A stretch of DNA of 64,000 nucleotides from Qipengyuania psychrotolerans (GCF_019711355.1 NZ_CP081297.1:124001-188000); one strand, 5' to 3'. Positions 17,501 through 27,426 are shown, counted from the first letter of the stretch. Program-made: numbers and translations. The notes: a model not told the origin generated them from the letters alone.

Positions 17501-20500
17501 ACGATGTTCCGACCGCCGTTGCCGACACTGACAGCGTGACCGAAGATGGACCGTTGATCGCAACAGGCAATGTCATCACCGATGCAGAAGCCAACGGCGA
17601 TAATGGTGCCGATACCGAAGGCGCCGACGGGGCCCTCGTTTCTGCAGTCGGTTTCGGAGCAACCTCTGGCACGGTGGGCGTCGCGCTCGCAGGGGCCTAT
17701 GGTTCGCTGGTTCTGGAAGATGACGGCACTTACACCTACGAACTCGACAACCAGAACCCGCTTGTTCAGGGCCTGGATTCGACCGAGAGCCTGACCGAAG
17801 TCTTCACCTATACGGTCCTTGACGGTGACGGAGATACCAGCACCACCACGCTGACGATCACCATCAACGGCGCGAACGACATCGTGACTATCAATGGTCT
17901 CGACCTGAGCGGCCCGGAAGAAATCGTCGACGAAGACGACCTTGCCGACGGCTCTTCGCCAGATGCAGGCGCCCTGGTCCAGGGCGGCACCTTCACGGTC
18001 GATAGCCCTGACGGACTGACCAACCTCACTGTAGGCGGAACCGCCGTTTGGGGCGCTGGCCAGACCTATCCGATCACCGTCACTGGCGATTTCGGAACAG
18101 TCAGCATCACTGGCGTGACTGTCACGACGGACGCCAATGGCGATGTGGTTTCGGCGACCGTTTCCTACGAATACGAACTGTCGGACAACACGCTCGATCA
18201 CACGGTTTCGGGCGAAGACAGCCTCGTCGACAGCTTCGAAGTTGTCGCGACGGATACTGACGGTTCGCAAGATACCGCCTCGCTCGACGTTCAGGTCATC
18301 GATGATGTTCCGACTGCCAATGATGACGCCGCAGGCCAGGTCAATGAAAACGATCCGATCGTGATCGACGCGCTTGGCAATGACGTATTTGGGGCGGACG
18401 GCGTCGACATCACGGATATTGCCAGCGTTGTCGTCGCGACACAGGGTAGCCAGGGTACGGCAACCTATGACCCGGCAACCGGCCTTTTCACCTACGTCCC
18501 GGCACCGGGCGCAGGCAGCAACGGCGATCTGACGGACAGCTTCACCTACACCATTACCGACAATGACGGCGACAGTTCGACGGCGACAGTGACCGTCACC
18601 CTTCAGCCCGATTCCGAACCGCAAGGCGGCCAGGTCGCGGCTGCCGTTGATGACGACGGCCTTGTTGGCGGCAACCCGGATTCCACGACAGGCGATCTCG
18701 ACGCCAACGCGAACGACGATCCTGCCGACACCAGCGAAGCAAGCTTCACCGGCCTGCTCGATTTCAGTGTCGGCAATGACGGCCCCGCAGTGATCGGCTT
18801 CGATCCGGCACTCGACGGTTCGACAGCAATGGTCGGCACGGAAATGGTGACCTATTCGGTTACCGGCACCACGCTTACCGCCACCGGGCCGCGCGGCGTG
18901 CTTTTCACCGTGGAAATCACGGACACGGCGACGGGCGCTTACACGGTAACACTGGTCGATAATGTCCTGCATGCTGACGGCGCTGACGAGAACGATGCGT
19001 TCGCTTCGCTCGACTTTACGGTCACCGACAGCGACGGCGATGTCACGACGACCAACCTCGGCATTACCTTCGATGACGATGCGCCTACCGCGACCAACAA
19101 CACCAATTCGGTCACTGAAGGTGCCACTGTCACCGGCAATATCCTGACCGATGACGATGGTGCAGGCATTGATGCTGGCGGGGCTGACGGTCTTGCAGGC
19201 ATCATCGGGGTGACAAGCGTTGGTACTAATGACAGCGACAACACTGGGCCGTTCACGGTCTCCTCGGCGCTGGGTACGCTCACCGTGCTGGCAGATGGCA
19301 GCTATACCTACCAGAGCTTCGCCAACTCGACCAACTCCGACACCACGGACACCTTCATCTATCAGATCATCGATGCGGACGGCGATATCGCCGAGGCGAC
19401 GCTGGTGATCGACATCAGCAATGTCGCAGGCCGGGCCGAAGATGACGAAGCGACCGTCAACGAAGCCGGCCTCGACGGGATCGGCAGCGCTGGCGCGACC
19501 GACAGCGAAATCGACGCTGACGGCCAGATCACCGTCACCGGTGCAGCAGGTACGCTGACCTATACGCTGACATCCAGCGCGACCGGCACTTACGGCACGC
19601 TCACACTCGACAGTGTCACTGGCGAGTACACTTACACGCTGACCGCTCCGGTTGATGGCGACAGCCTTCTTCCTGACCAGGGCGGCGACAACGGCACGAA
19701 CACTGTCACCGGTGAAGAGGCCTTCACATACGAAGTGCGCGACGATCTGGGCAACCTGATCGACACCGGCACGATCAATGTCGAAATCGTGGACGATGTC
19801 CCGAATGCCACCGACCAGACTCTGGTCACCGTCGCCGAAGACGCTGCCGACATTACTGGCAACGTCATGACCGACGGCACGCCCGATACCGAAGGCGCGG
19901 ACGGAGCAACCGTCACTGCGATTACCGTGGGCGCCCAGACAGTCGTCGTGCCCCAGGACGGTACCGATGCAACACTGGTGACGGCCAACGGCACCTACAC
20001 CATCGATATGGACGGCAACTGGTCGTTCAATCCCAATCCGGGGCTCGATCAGTCGGGCGGCGCAATCTCCGCCGACTTCACCTATACGCTGACCGATGGA
20101 GACGGTGATACCGACACCGCCACGCAGCCGATCAACATCGAAGACGGCACCGATCCTGCTGATCCGGCACCGATCATTCTTAATCTCGATGACCAGAACC
20201 TTGCGGACGGAAGCACTCCTGCAGGCCCTGATTTTGATGCTGATACGATCAACTTCGTGCCAGGCTCCGATCCGTTTACTTCGATTGTCTTTGGCGACAC
20301 CTCTGGCCTTCTCGGCGGGCTTACTTGGGTCCGTGTCGATGACAACACGATCACAGGCTCGGATGGCGGCCGCCTGGTTGTAACGCTCGAGCTCACGGTA
20401 AATGGCAATGACGCCACCGTGACCGCGACGCTTGAAGACAACTACCTGGGTCACCCCAATCCCTTGATTGATGACCTAAGCGTCCTTGGCTCAGTCGACG

Positions 20501-23500
20501 TCGTCGCAACCGATGTTGATGGCGACACTGCAATCGGCGGCGTGCTGGTGCGCGTATCGGATGACAGGCCGACCATTGAGGCCGTGGCCCCAACAGCTGG
20601 TTTGATCGAGGTTGATGAAACCAATCTCGGACTTGCCGACAGCGCCAACCTCTCCGGCCTTTTCACTCCCGATTACAATGCAGACGGTGCGGGCAGTGTC
20701 GGTGCCTACACCCTGGGCCTGACTGGTTCGGCGACCTCGCTGGTCGACACTGCAACCGGCGAAGACGTAGTCGTGACCATGAACGGTTCGACGATCGAAG
20801 GCCGCACGGATGGCACTGGCGATCTGGTATTCACGATCGAAGTGGCCGCCGACGGGACTGTCACGCTCACCCAGCTTCGTGCCGTGGTTCATGCCGATGA
20901 TACGGATCCGGATGATGTAACCGGCGGATTGGCTGATGATCTCGTCACGCTGACCGCGACTGTCACCGACGGTGACGGCGATACGGACACGGCAACGGCC
21001 GATATCGGCGGTGCATTCGCATTCCGCGATGACGGTCCGGCAATCGACGCTACAGTCGTCGACCTCGACACCGTGCTGCTCACGACGCAGGATGCGGACA
21101 CGGTCGGCGGTAGCGATACCGACGTGTCGACTGCCGACTTCGGCGGTGCCTTCAGCGTTGCCAGCTCAAGCTACGGCGCAGACGGCGAAGGCAGCATTTC
21201 GTGGGCTTACGACCTGGTGGTCGATGCAGCGGCTTCGGGCCTCACCAGCGACGGCGTCGATATTTCGCTCAGCCTTGTCGGCGGCGTGGTCGAAGGCCGC
21301 GCAGGCGGCACGCTGGTGTTCACCATCGCGGTCGATGCCGGCACCGGCGTAGTCACTCTGACGCAGTTCGAGGAAATCGATCACGATCTTCCCGGCGATG
21401 CGACCGATTACGACAACCAGCTGGAAACCCTCGCAACCGGCCTTGTTACGCTGCGCGGTACTGCGACCATCGAAGATGGCGACGGCGATACTGCCAGCGA
21501 AACTGTCCTGCTCGACCTTGGCGGCAACATCCGCTTCGCCGATGACGGTCCCGATGTGACGGTGACCGGCGTTGCACCCGCCCTGATCGTTGACGAAACG
21601 GATCTCGGCACGGACGCAACCGGCGAGTTTGGCGATGTCTTCACCTTCGATTTCGGTGCAGACGGTCCCGGCTCGGTCGGCGGGGGCGAAAGCTATGACC
21701 TGGGTATTTCGGCTAGTGGCGCGGATAGCGGCCTTGTCGATACCGCGACCGGCAATTCGGTCTTCCTGTTCCTCGAAGCTGGCGTAGTCGTCGGCCGCGA
21801 AGGCACGGATGCGCTTGATGCCGCAACCGGCGACACGGTCTTCACACTGAGCGTGGATGCTGATGGCACCGTCACGCTCGACCAGCAGCGCGCTGTAGTT
21901 CATGCCGATGGCACGGATCCGGACGATGCTACGGGCCTCGGCTCGGCTGGCCTCGTCACGCTGACCGCTACCGCCACCGATGGCGACGGTGATACCCATA
22001 CTGCAACGATCAATATCGGCGATGCGATCACGTTCGAAGACGATGGTCCGTCCACGGATACGAACCCGACGGTCCTGCTCGACGATGACGCGCTGGGCGG
22101 CAACGCCGGCGGCACCGGGGACGACGCCGATGCAGCCAATACCAGCGGTACTCTGGCGCATGATTTCGGCGAAGATGGCGGTTCGATCGCTTTCGAAACG
22201 ACAGGGGCCCCGGCAGGCTTCCAGTATGTGACTTCCGGCGATGACATCCTGATCCAGCAGGACCAGGGCAGCGGTTTCGTGACCGTGCTCACGGTTACGC
22301 TGAACACGGCAACCGGCGCTTATACCGTTACTCAGAACCTGCCGATCCTGCATGCCGATGGTAATGACGAGAATAACGAGAGCTTCTCGCTGACCTACAC
22401 GGTAACCGATGGTGACACGGATACTGCAACCGGCACGCTGACGATCAATGTCGATGACGATACGCCGATTGCAAACTCGGATACGGACTCGCTAACCGAA
22501 GGCGGCACGGCCACCGGCAATGTGCTGGACGGTACGGGTACGACTTCGGGCGCAGCCGGCATCGATCAGCCGGGTGCGGACGGCTTCGGTTCGCCTGCGG
22601 TGCTGGGTGTTTCGCACAGCGGCCTGGGCACCAGCGATACGGCAGCTGACGGCGGTGGCAATTACGTCCTGACCGGCGATTTCGGAACGCTCACGATCAA
22701 CGAAGACGGTAGCTATTCCTACGCGGTTGCTACCGATTCGATCACGCAAAACGAAACCGATACGTTCACCTACACGATCCAGGATGCAGATGGTGACACC
22801 ACGACTGCGACCCTGACTTTCTCGATCGACAACGTCACACTGGTCGGCGACGACGCAAGCGTGACCGTGTTCGAGGAAGCGCTCGATACGACAATCGATG
22901 TGGGCGATGTTGCTGCTGGCAGCGTCACGGGTTCCGACCCTTCGCAGACAACGGAAACTTCGACAGGTCAGGTGAGTGTGGCCGGAGCGACGGGTTACTC
23001 CATCGCAGGCGGCACCTCGGCAGGCGGCTTTACCACGATTGCGGGCACTTACGGCACGCTGGTCATCAATGAGACGAGCGGTGAGTTCACCTATACGCTG
23101 ACCGCACCGTTCACGACCAATCCGGCCGCAAACGATGGCGTCACCACGGCGCTTGAAGCGGAAACCTTTACCTACACCGCGACCGACGCGAACGGGAACA
23201 CGACAACGGGCGACATCACAGTCGATATCGTTGACGACGTACCTTACGCAGTGGTGCCGGAGGCTGCCGATGACATCGTAAATGGTCCGTCCGCAGTTTC
23301 GGGTCCCTACGATCTCGATGTCGATGGCAGCGTGGTCGACAACTACGGTGCCGATGGCGCCGGAACAGTCCGCTTCTCGCCTTCGCTTGACGGCACAGAC
23401 AGCGGTCTGACTTCCAGCTTCCAGACGATCACCTACGTGCTCGACGATGATCAGACACTGCGCGGCGTGACAACTGGCGGTGACACGATCTTCACGGTCA

Positions 23501-25242
23501 CCCTGAACCCGGCTGACGGAACCTATACGGTCGACATGGACGGTTCGATCGACTCCACGAGCGATATCACGTTCAATCCGCTGACTGCACAGTTCGTTGG
23601 CGGGAACGGCAGCTGGACCGGCTTCGTGCCCATCGGCGATAGCGTGATCAATCCGATCGACGACGACAGCCAGGATCTCTTGCTGACGCCGGCAATCAAT
23701 GGTGCCGATGGCGGCACCATCAACTCCACTGCCAACTCTGGCGGTGTTGGCGGCGGCGCGTCGGTCGGGGGCGGAGAAACATTCCGCGTCGACTTCGTGA
23801 CCGATCTACGGGGCAATCCTGCAGATTCGACCCAGAACGACTATGCCGGTGCGGCAAACAGGGACCACGTGTTCGACGGTCACTACACCGTGAACGGCGC
23901 AACTGCCCTGTTCAAATCGACAAGTGGTTCCACGGTCAATATCGCCGCGTTTGACGATCTGGACGGCAACAATATCGTTGGCGACGGCAATCTCGACACG
24001 ATCACCGGCGTGGCAATCACCTATCGCGGCGTTGCCTACGAAGGACCCGGCGGTGAATCGCTGATCACCACCAGCGGCACTTACCTGATCAACGGCCGCA
24101 GCTTCACCGTCACCTTCAACAATGACGGCACAGTCGATGTCGCCAATCTCGAAGGTGATCCCGGTCAAAGCCAGATCGGCACACAGATCGCAGTGTTCAC
24201 CGACGACGGTTATAACAGCGTCGAATACACGCACGCTGGAGGCGATACCTTCCAGGTGGGCGGCTTCGGTGCCAGCACGATTACAACCGATCCAGTCACT
24301 TGGGATATTCCGGTAGAAGTCGTCGATGGCGACGGGGATGTCTCGACCACAGGCGATATCACGATCACCGCCAGCACTCCGGACGCAAGCCCGGTCACGG
24401 TGATGGAAGAGATCGCGATCAAGGACGACCTCCTGGATCTCGTCGTCAACGATAATGACACGGCTGGCAGCTTCGGCTTCCTGCCGGCCGCAGGTACCGG
24501 GTCACTTGGTGCAGGCATGATGCGCAGCGAAGTGCGGACTGCCGAGATGGCTACGGTCGCTGCAATGGCGACTGGTTTCGCAATGCCCGAACTATTGGGT
24601 GCAGCGGCAATGCAGTTCGAAGCTGCTAACGGTCTGGAAGGCCATGAGACAGTTTTCGAAGTGCAGGCGGCCCCGCTCGATCTGGGACGTGAAATGCCGC
24701 AGCTCGACAGCGGAATGGATTTCGCCTCGCCGGTCGGCGGTGACATTGCGGATGCGGGCTTCGAAGCCAACATCCTGTCGAGCGGATCCGTCAGCGACGG
24801 CGCTCCGGCGTTCTTCGCCGCGGATCCTGCTGACAGCGGCATCGATTATTCCGCCCTGACCGCTTCCGAATTTGGCGGAGCAGAGCAGCCAGGTGCATTT
24901 GGCGGACTTGATGCCTCCTTCGCTGGCGCGAGCGGTGCGATGGAAGCGCTGCTGCTGATGGAAGCTTCGGCTGCCCCTGCGGATATCGCATCCGTCGACA
25001 GCAAGCCGACTGTCGCAGAAGCCATCCAGGACATCGCCGCAGAGGCCGGCATCGATGCGCTTGTATCGCACTATGCACCGGGCAACGAATTGGCCGCTGC
25101 TTCAAGCGATGGCGTGATGATGCCTGCCCAAGGCCTGCTGGACACTATGCTCCACACCGGCACCGAAATGGGAATGATGGGCGGTTTTACTACGACCGAC
25201 CAGCTCGACGAAGCCGCAGCGCTTGTCGGCAGTGCAGCGTGA
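14521..25242 (+). CDS. Giant repeat adhesin, LapA-like, type I secreted
   Basis: Surface adhesin of 3573 residues, strongly acidic (Asp/Gly/Thr-rich). The N-terminal ~150 residues are not repetitive and contain VVLPEGASLETLTAQGRDL and PQIVFDGVTIPAANLAALL, then PAAG at 111-114. That matches, in sequence type and position, the LapG-cleaved TAAG of Pseudomonas LapA (residues 107-110), so residues 1-112 may act as a retention module. Residues about 170-3290 are tandem VCBS/cadherin-like beta-sandwich repeats with boundaries such as VIDDVPTANDD and DxDGDT calcium-type loops. The last ~280 residues are non-repetitive and methionine-rich. I see no tandem RTX nonapeptides. It heads an operon with its own TolC, ABC exporter and HlyD. 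Confidence 0.93.
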   Translation: MMDSFEQNGDFSDTQESQDTDTGRTRATRPDGAARAEIVLTPDANNVVVLPEGASLETLTAQGRDLVLVLDDGTRVIIPEGAIIVPQIVFDGVTIPAANLAALLTGNEPQPAAGDPQSSGGNFEVDPGNIQAAFDIGDLLPYTQLAFPEDKEREVIPYNVENDPDIVIETPDNPAGVINAIARVDEAGLPARNVDGNDETPGTRDETNAETATGTIVFNAPDGVAAVLINGVEITEIGQVFVGDSGTLTITSINLVTGEIGFSYTLSDNLVGETVDGSFVMTVVDVDGDSATATLQIIVVDDAPIALDDSDSMDAGTYGPIAGNVMTGEGTDSGAAGADEEGADGASVTGVSFGGSDNGSLTIDGDYGTLVLEADGSYTYTRFPDAPGGVSDAFDYVLTDADGSTSSATLTITIGDSTPEITLLPEGEAATIVDEEGLPARSGESEGSDAGSDSETSTGTINFVSPDGVASVTLDGTVITGAGQTIVIGNGTLTVTAFDAAAGTLTYSYTLEDNTSGDDTGFEVELVVTDLDGDTATGTFTIGVIDDVPTANDDSAAQGGENDPVTVDVFVNDVQGADSVQLDAIAAVDGTLSGAGSLAYNGDGTFTYTPAAGETGTVTFDYQIMDGDGDVSTATVTITLQPDSTPEISVQGDNDVEESGLGARDGEPEGSNSASDGEIAEGTINIATGGDTIASLVIDGVDVTGGGSVTTTSGVLTVTLTGGVYTYTYELTDNTLSDPDSESFSLTVTDSDGDTASTTLVIAIIDDAPSAEDDANSIGAGEYGPVGGNVLGNDTQGADGASVTSYTGAGGSGAADSTIQGLYGTLTIAADGTYSYTRDADTPGGVEDSFDYVITDGDGDTATATLVISIADSPVTLDLPVAGGAGTLVDEAGLPAGSEAATDGEFTSGTFTYTAPDGPAVITLGGDTVTAVGQTITGSFGTLTITSIADGAIGYTYELTTNTSGDDTFDAFAVTVTDQDGDTTGGTLQIDIVDDVPTAVADTDSVTEDGPLIATGNVITDAEANGDNGADTEGADGALVSAVGFGATSGTVGVALAGAYGSLVLEDDGTYTYELDNQNPLVQGLDSTESLTEVFTYTVLDGDGDTSTTTLTITINGANDIVTINGLDLSGPEEIVDEDDLADGSSPDAGALVQGGTFTVDSPDGLTNLTVGGTAVWGAGQTYPITVTGDFGTVSITGVTVTTDANGDVVSATVSYEYELSDNTLDHTVSGEDSLVDSFEVVATDTDGSQDTASLDVQVIDDVPTANDDAAGQVNENDPIVIDALGNDVFGADGVDITDIASVVVATQGSQGTATYDPATGLFTYVPAPGAGSNGDLTDSFTYTITDNDGDSSTATVTVTLQPDSEPQGGQVAAAVDDDGLVGGNPDSTTGDLDANANDDPADTSEASFTGLLDFSVGNDGPAVIGFDPALDGSTAMVGTEMVTYSVTGTTLTATGPRGVLFTVEITDTATGAYTVTLVDNVLHADGADENDAFASLDFTVTDSDGDVTTTNLGITFDDDAPTATNNTNSVTEGATVTGNILTDDDGAGIDAGGADGLAGIIGVTSVGTNDSDNTGPFTVSSALGTLTVLADGSYTYQSFANSTNSDTTDTFIYQIIDADGDIAEATLVIDISNVAGRAEDDEATVNEAGLDGIGSAGATDSEIDADGQITVTGAAGTLTYTLTSSATGTYGTLTLDSVTGEYTYTLTAPVDGDSLLPDQGGDNGTNTVTGEEAFTYEVRDDLGNLIDTGTINVEIVDDVPNATDQTLVTVAEDAADITGNVMTDGTPDTEGADGATVTAITVGAQTVVVPQDGTDATLVTANGTYTIDMDGNWSFNPNPGLDQSGGAISADFTYTLTDGDGDTDTATQPINIEDGTDPADPAPIILNLDDQNLADGSTPAGPDFDADTINFVPGSDPFTSIVFGDTSGLLGGLTWVRVDDNTITGSDGGRLVVTLELTVNGNDATVTATLEDNYLGHPNPLIDDLSVLGSVDVVATDVDGDTAIGGVLVRVSDDRPTIEAVAPTAGLIEVDETNLGLADSANLSGLFTPDYNADGAGSVGAYTLGLTGSATSLVDTATGEDVVVTMNGSTIEGRTDGTGDLVFTIEVAADGTVTLTQLRAVVHADDTDPDDVTGGLADDLVTLTATVTDGDGDTDTATADIGGAFAFRDDGPAIDATVVDLDTVLLTTQDADTVGGSDTDVSTADFGGAFSVASSSYGADGEGSISWAYDLVVDAAASGLTSDGVDISLSLVGGVVEGRAGGTLVFTIAVDAGTGVVTLTQFEEIDHDLPGDATDYDNQLETLATGLVTLRGTATIEDGDGDTASETVLLDLGGNIRFADDGPDVTVTGVAPALIVDETDLGTDATGEFGDVFTFDFGADGPGSVGGGESYDLGISASGADSGLVDTATGNSVFLFLEAGVVVGREGTDALDAATGDTVFTLSVDADGTVTLDQQRAVVHADGTDPDDATGLGSAGLVTLTATATDGDGDTHTATINIGDAITFEDDGPSTDTNPTVLLDDDALGGNAGGTGDDADAANTSGTLAHDFGEDGGSIAFETTGAPAGFQYVTSGDDILIQQDQGSGFVTVLTVTLNTATGAYTVTQNLPILHADGNDENNESFSLTYTVTDGDTDTATGTLTINVDDDTPIANSDTDSLTEGGTATGNVLDGTGTTSGAAGIDQPGADGFGSPAVLGVSHSGLGTSDTAADGGGNYVLTGDFGTLTINEDGSYSYAVATDSITQNETDTFTYTIQDADGDTTTATLTFSIDNVTLVGDDASVTVFEEALDTTIDVGDVAAGSVTGSDPSQTTETSTGQVSVAGATGYSIAGGTSAGGFTTIAGTYGTLVINETSGEFTYTLTAPFTTNPAANDGVTTALEAETFTYTATDANGNTTTGDITVDIVDDVPYAVVPEAADDIVNGPSAVSGPYDLDVDGSVVDNYGADGAGTVRFSPSLDGTDSGLTSSFQTITYVLDDDQTLRGVTTGGDTIFTVTLNPADGTYTVDMDGSIDSTSDITFNPLTAQFVGGNGSWTGFVPIGDSVINPIDDDSQDLLLTPAINGADGGTINSTANSGGVGGGASVGGGETFRVDFVTDLRGNPADSTQNDYAGAANRDHVFDGHYTVNGATALFKSTSGSTVNIAAFDDLDGNNIVGDGNLDTITGVAITYRGVAYEGPGGESLITTSGTYLINGRSFTVTFNNDGTVDVANLEGDPGQSQIGTQIAVFTDDGYNSVEYTHAGGDTFQVGGFGASTITTDPVTWDIPVEVVDGDGDVSTTGDITITASTPDASPVTVMEEIAIKDDLLDLVVNDNDTAGSFGFLPAAGTGSLGAGMMRSEVRTAEMATVAAMATGFAMPELLGAAAMQFEAANGLEGHETVFEVQAAPLDLGREMPQLDSGMDFASPVGGDIADAGFEANILSSGSVSDGAPAFFAADPADSGIDYSALTASEFGGAEQPGAFGGLDASFAGASGAMEALLLMEASAAPADIASVDSKPTVAEAIQDIAAEAGIDALVSHYAPGNELAAASSDGVMMPAQGLLDTMLHTGTEMGMMGGFTTTDQLDEAAALVGSAA
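14851..14862 (+). other. Predicted LapG-type cleavage motif (PAAG) in the adhesin
   Basis: Codons 111-114 of the adhesin read Pro-Ala-Ala-Gly. LapG-family proteases cut between the two alanines of [T/A/P]AA[G/A] about 110 residues into LapA-type adhesins. The position and the presence of a LapG-family gene in the same locus support the prediction; cleavage itself is inferred. Confidence 0.6.
15040..24390 (+). repeat. Tandem VCBS/cadherin-like repeats within the adhesin
   Basis: Domain boundaries recur as DDxPxAxxD segments near 15420, 16150, 16810, 17495, 18300, 19070, 19790, 22455 and 23230, giving units of roughly 200-260 residues. Most units are diverged at DNA level. The closest pair covers about 20560-21040 and 21540-22055, which share long runs around the codons for VVHAD and DPDD. 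Confidence 0.8.
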
Positions 25243-25278
25243 TAACCCAGAGAAAAATATGCAACAGGGGAACTTGCA

Positions 25279-25983
25279 ATGAAAAATATAACGGCGTTTA
25301 TCGCGCTGGCCGGAGCCGCAGCGGGCATTATGCCTACTGCGGTTTACGCGCAGGATAACCTGATGGCGATGGAAGGGGGCGAGCTTCGCAGCGAAGTCCA
25401 GCGGCGTTACGATGCCGGTCTGTCATTGACCAATGACAGCTCTGCCGTGTCTGCCAACGACCCACGGTACACTTGGGCGAGCGAGGCCAAAGCCCAGTGC
25501 GGAATTGCACTCGGCTTCCTCAAGTCGAACACCAAGGACGAGACCAGCATATCGCGCTGCGCGCTTGCCTATGACATGATGCAGCGCATGCCGCAGCCGC
25601 GTGTCGAGGCCGCGCCTGAGCCGGCACCTCAGCCAGAGGTCTGCAACCGCGAGGCGCCCGGACTGATATTCTTCGAGTTCGATTCCGCCACACCGCAGCA
25701 GGATGCAGTTGAGACAGTCCAATATGTCGTCGAGAACGCGCCTGCCTGTAACTGGCGTGCGTTTACCGTGGTCGGCCACACCGACCGTGCGGGCAGCAAT
25801 GCCTATAACGAAGGCCTGTCATTGCGGCGTGCCGAGGCGGTGGCCAATCTGATGGCGAGTCGGGGCATTCCGGCTGCCAGCATTTCCACCGAGGCACTGG
25901 GTGAAGCATCACCCCGTGTGCCAACCGCCGATGGCGTGCGCGAGTTGCAGAACCGCCGCGTCGAAATCCAGATCAGCGAATAA
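25279..25983 (+). CDS. OmpA-family peptidoglycan-binding protein
   Basis: Exported protein of 234 residues. The signal peptide (about 1-24) ends AVYA|QDN. A 90-residue N-terminal region with two cysteines precedes a Pro/Ala/Glu linker (about 110-125) and an OmpA C-terminal domain (about 130-234: FFEFDSATPQQDAV, VVGHTDRAGSNAYNEGLSLRRAEAV, NRRVEIQI). The conserved Asp and Arg that contact diaminopimelic acid in this family are in VGHTDRAG and LSLRRAEAV. It lacks a beta-barrel, so it is probably periplasmic and holds peptidoglycan. Only 36 bases separate it from the adhesin stop, with AGGGGA before the ATG, so it is in the adhesin operon. Confidence 0.9.
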   Translation: MKNITAFIALAGAAAGIMPTAVYAQDNLMAMEGGELRSEVQRRYDAGLSLTNDSSAVSANDPRYTWASEAKAQCGIALGFLKSNTKDETSISRCALAYDMMQRMPQPRVEAAPEPAPQPEVCNREAPGLIFFEFDSATPQQDAVETVQYVVENAPACNWRAFTVVGHTDRAGSNAYNEGLSLRRAEAVANLMASRGIPAASISTEALGEASPRVPTADGVRELQNRRVEIQISE

Positions 25984-25998
25984 GAGGGGGGACGAAAA

Positions 25999-27402
25999 AT
26001 GTATAAGAAGACCCTGACTATGACCGCAGCGCTCCTGCTTGCAGGCGCCGCACCGTCGGCAATCGCGCAAGATGCCTCGGCTGAGGCTATCTCGATGCAG
26101 GAAGCGATTTCGATCGCCATGCAGTCGAACCCGGAAATCCTCCAGGCACAGTACAACAAGGAGGCGATCGAGTTCGAGCGCCGCCAGGCGCAGGGCCTGT
26201 TCCTGCCGCGTGTCAGCATCGAGGCCAGTGCCGGGATTCGACGTCTGGAGAACCAGACGCGCCGCCAGCTCGGCATTTCCGACAATGAACTCTATCCGCT
26301 CGAAGCCGGCATTACCGGTGAGTGGACAGTGTTCGACTTCGGCCGCCGCCAAGGCGAATTGCATCGCCAGGCTGCCCGCGTCGACGGAGCTTCGCTCCGT
26401 GTTCTGGAACGCTCCGAGTTTATCGCCCTGCAGATTGCGCGGCAGTATCTCGACATCCTGCTCCAGCAGCGTGTCGTAGCGGCTGCGCAGGACAATGCGG
26501 CATTCCACCAGGTTCTGGTGGGCGATCTGTCGCGCGGCGTCGATGAAGGTTCGATCTCGATTGCAGACCGGCAGCAAGCTGAAGAGCGCCTGCAATCGGC
26601 TCTCGTACGCAGTGAAGAAGCCAATCTCGACCTCGAGAATGCCTATATTTCGCTGCGCCGCCTGACCGGACTCGACGTTTCGGCTGCGGCCGTGCCGCCG
26701 AACCTTGCCAGTGCCATGCCGCCGGATCTTCCCTCGGCAATCGGCATGGCCCGCCTCAACAACCCGCTGGTGCGCGAAGCACAGGCGGATGTGGATGCAG
26801 CCAACGGCCTCGTCGATTCCGCAGAAGGTGACCTGTGGCCGACGATTGGTATCGAGGCACGCGGCCGTACCGGTGAAGACATCGACGGTTTCCGCGGTGA
26901 AACTACCGACATCCAGGCACGCGTTGTGCTGCGCTGGGATGTATTCGATGGCGGCATCAACCGTGCCAAGCTGCAGGAAAATGTGCGTCAGGCCAGCCTC
27001 GCGCGCTACGCCCTGCATGATCGCCAGCGCGAAGCGGAAGAAGATGTCCGTCTTGCATGGCAGCGCCTCGACACGCAGCGCCGCATTGCGGAACAGCTGG
27101 CCCGCCAGAGCCAGGTGAGCGACGATCTGCTGCTTTCCTACCGTAGCCAGTTCAACATCGGGCGCCGTTCATTGCTCGATGTGCTCGATGCACAAAACAC
27201 TAGGTTTAACACCCAGGTTCGTCTCGAAACGGCACGCTTCTCGCAATTGTTCGCGCAGTACCAGACGCTGGCTGCTACGAACAACTTCCTCGACGCACTG
27301 AGCATCGCACCAGGTGCAGGTTCGGGCGAGCAGGAACGAGACAGGTTCGATTTTGGACCTCCTGTCGAAGCCGAATTGCAACGGCGCGTCGACGGGGAGT
27401 AG
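25999..27402 (+). CDS. TolC-family outer-membrane channel of the adhesin exporter
   Basis: Outer-membrane efflux/secretion channel of 467 residues with a signal peptide (about 1-23, AIAQDAS). The two OEP repeats are visible: AISIAMQSNPEILQAQYNKE near 35 and AIGMARLNNPLVREAQADVD near 248, each starting a long coiled-coil hairpin. NIGRRSLLDVLDAQNTRFN (about 388) is the usual TolC/LapE signature. It lies 15 bases after the OmpA-family gene. It should form the outer-membrane exit for the adhesin with the ABC and HlyD proteins of this operon. Confidence 0.93.
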   Translation: MYKKTLTMTAALLLAGAAPSAIAQDASAEAISMQEAISIAMQSNPEILQAQYNKEAIEFERRQAQGLFLPRVSIEASAGIRRLENQTRRQLGISDNELYPLEAGITGEWTVFDFGRRQGELHRQAARVDGASLRVLERSEFIALQIARQYLDILLQQRVVAAAQDNAAFHQVLVGDLSRGVDEGSISIADRQQAEERLQSALVRSEEANLDLENAYISLRRLTGLDVSAAAVPPNLASAMPPDLPSAIGMARLNNPLVREAQADVDAANGLVDSAEGDLWPTIGIEARGRTGEDIDGFRGETTDIQARVVLRWDVFDGGINRAKLQENVRQASLARYALHDRQREAEEDVRLAWQRLDTQRRIAEQLARQSQVSDDLLLSYRSQFNIGRRSLLDVLDAQNTRFNTQVRLETARFSQLFAQYQTLAATNNFLDALSIAPGAGSGEQERDRFDFGPPVEAELQRRVDGE

Positions 27403-27426
27403 GACGCAGAAAGGCTCTTCTGGAGC

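Noticed and set aside
17125..20454. Long open frame on the minus strand inside the adhesin gene (1109 codons)
   Set aside because: It mirrors the repeat-rich adhesin on the plus strand. It has no ribosome site or family resemblance; codon bias of a GC-rich gene creates such frames.
15040..24390. Direct repeats considered as CRISPR or satellite DNA
   Set aside because: Repeats are in frame, about 200-260 codons long and diverged, as expected for protein domains.
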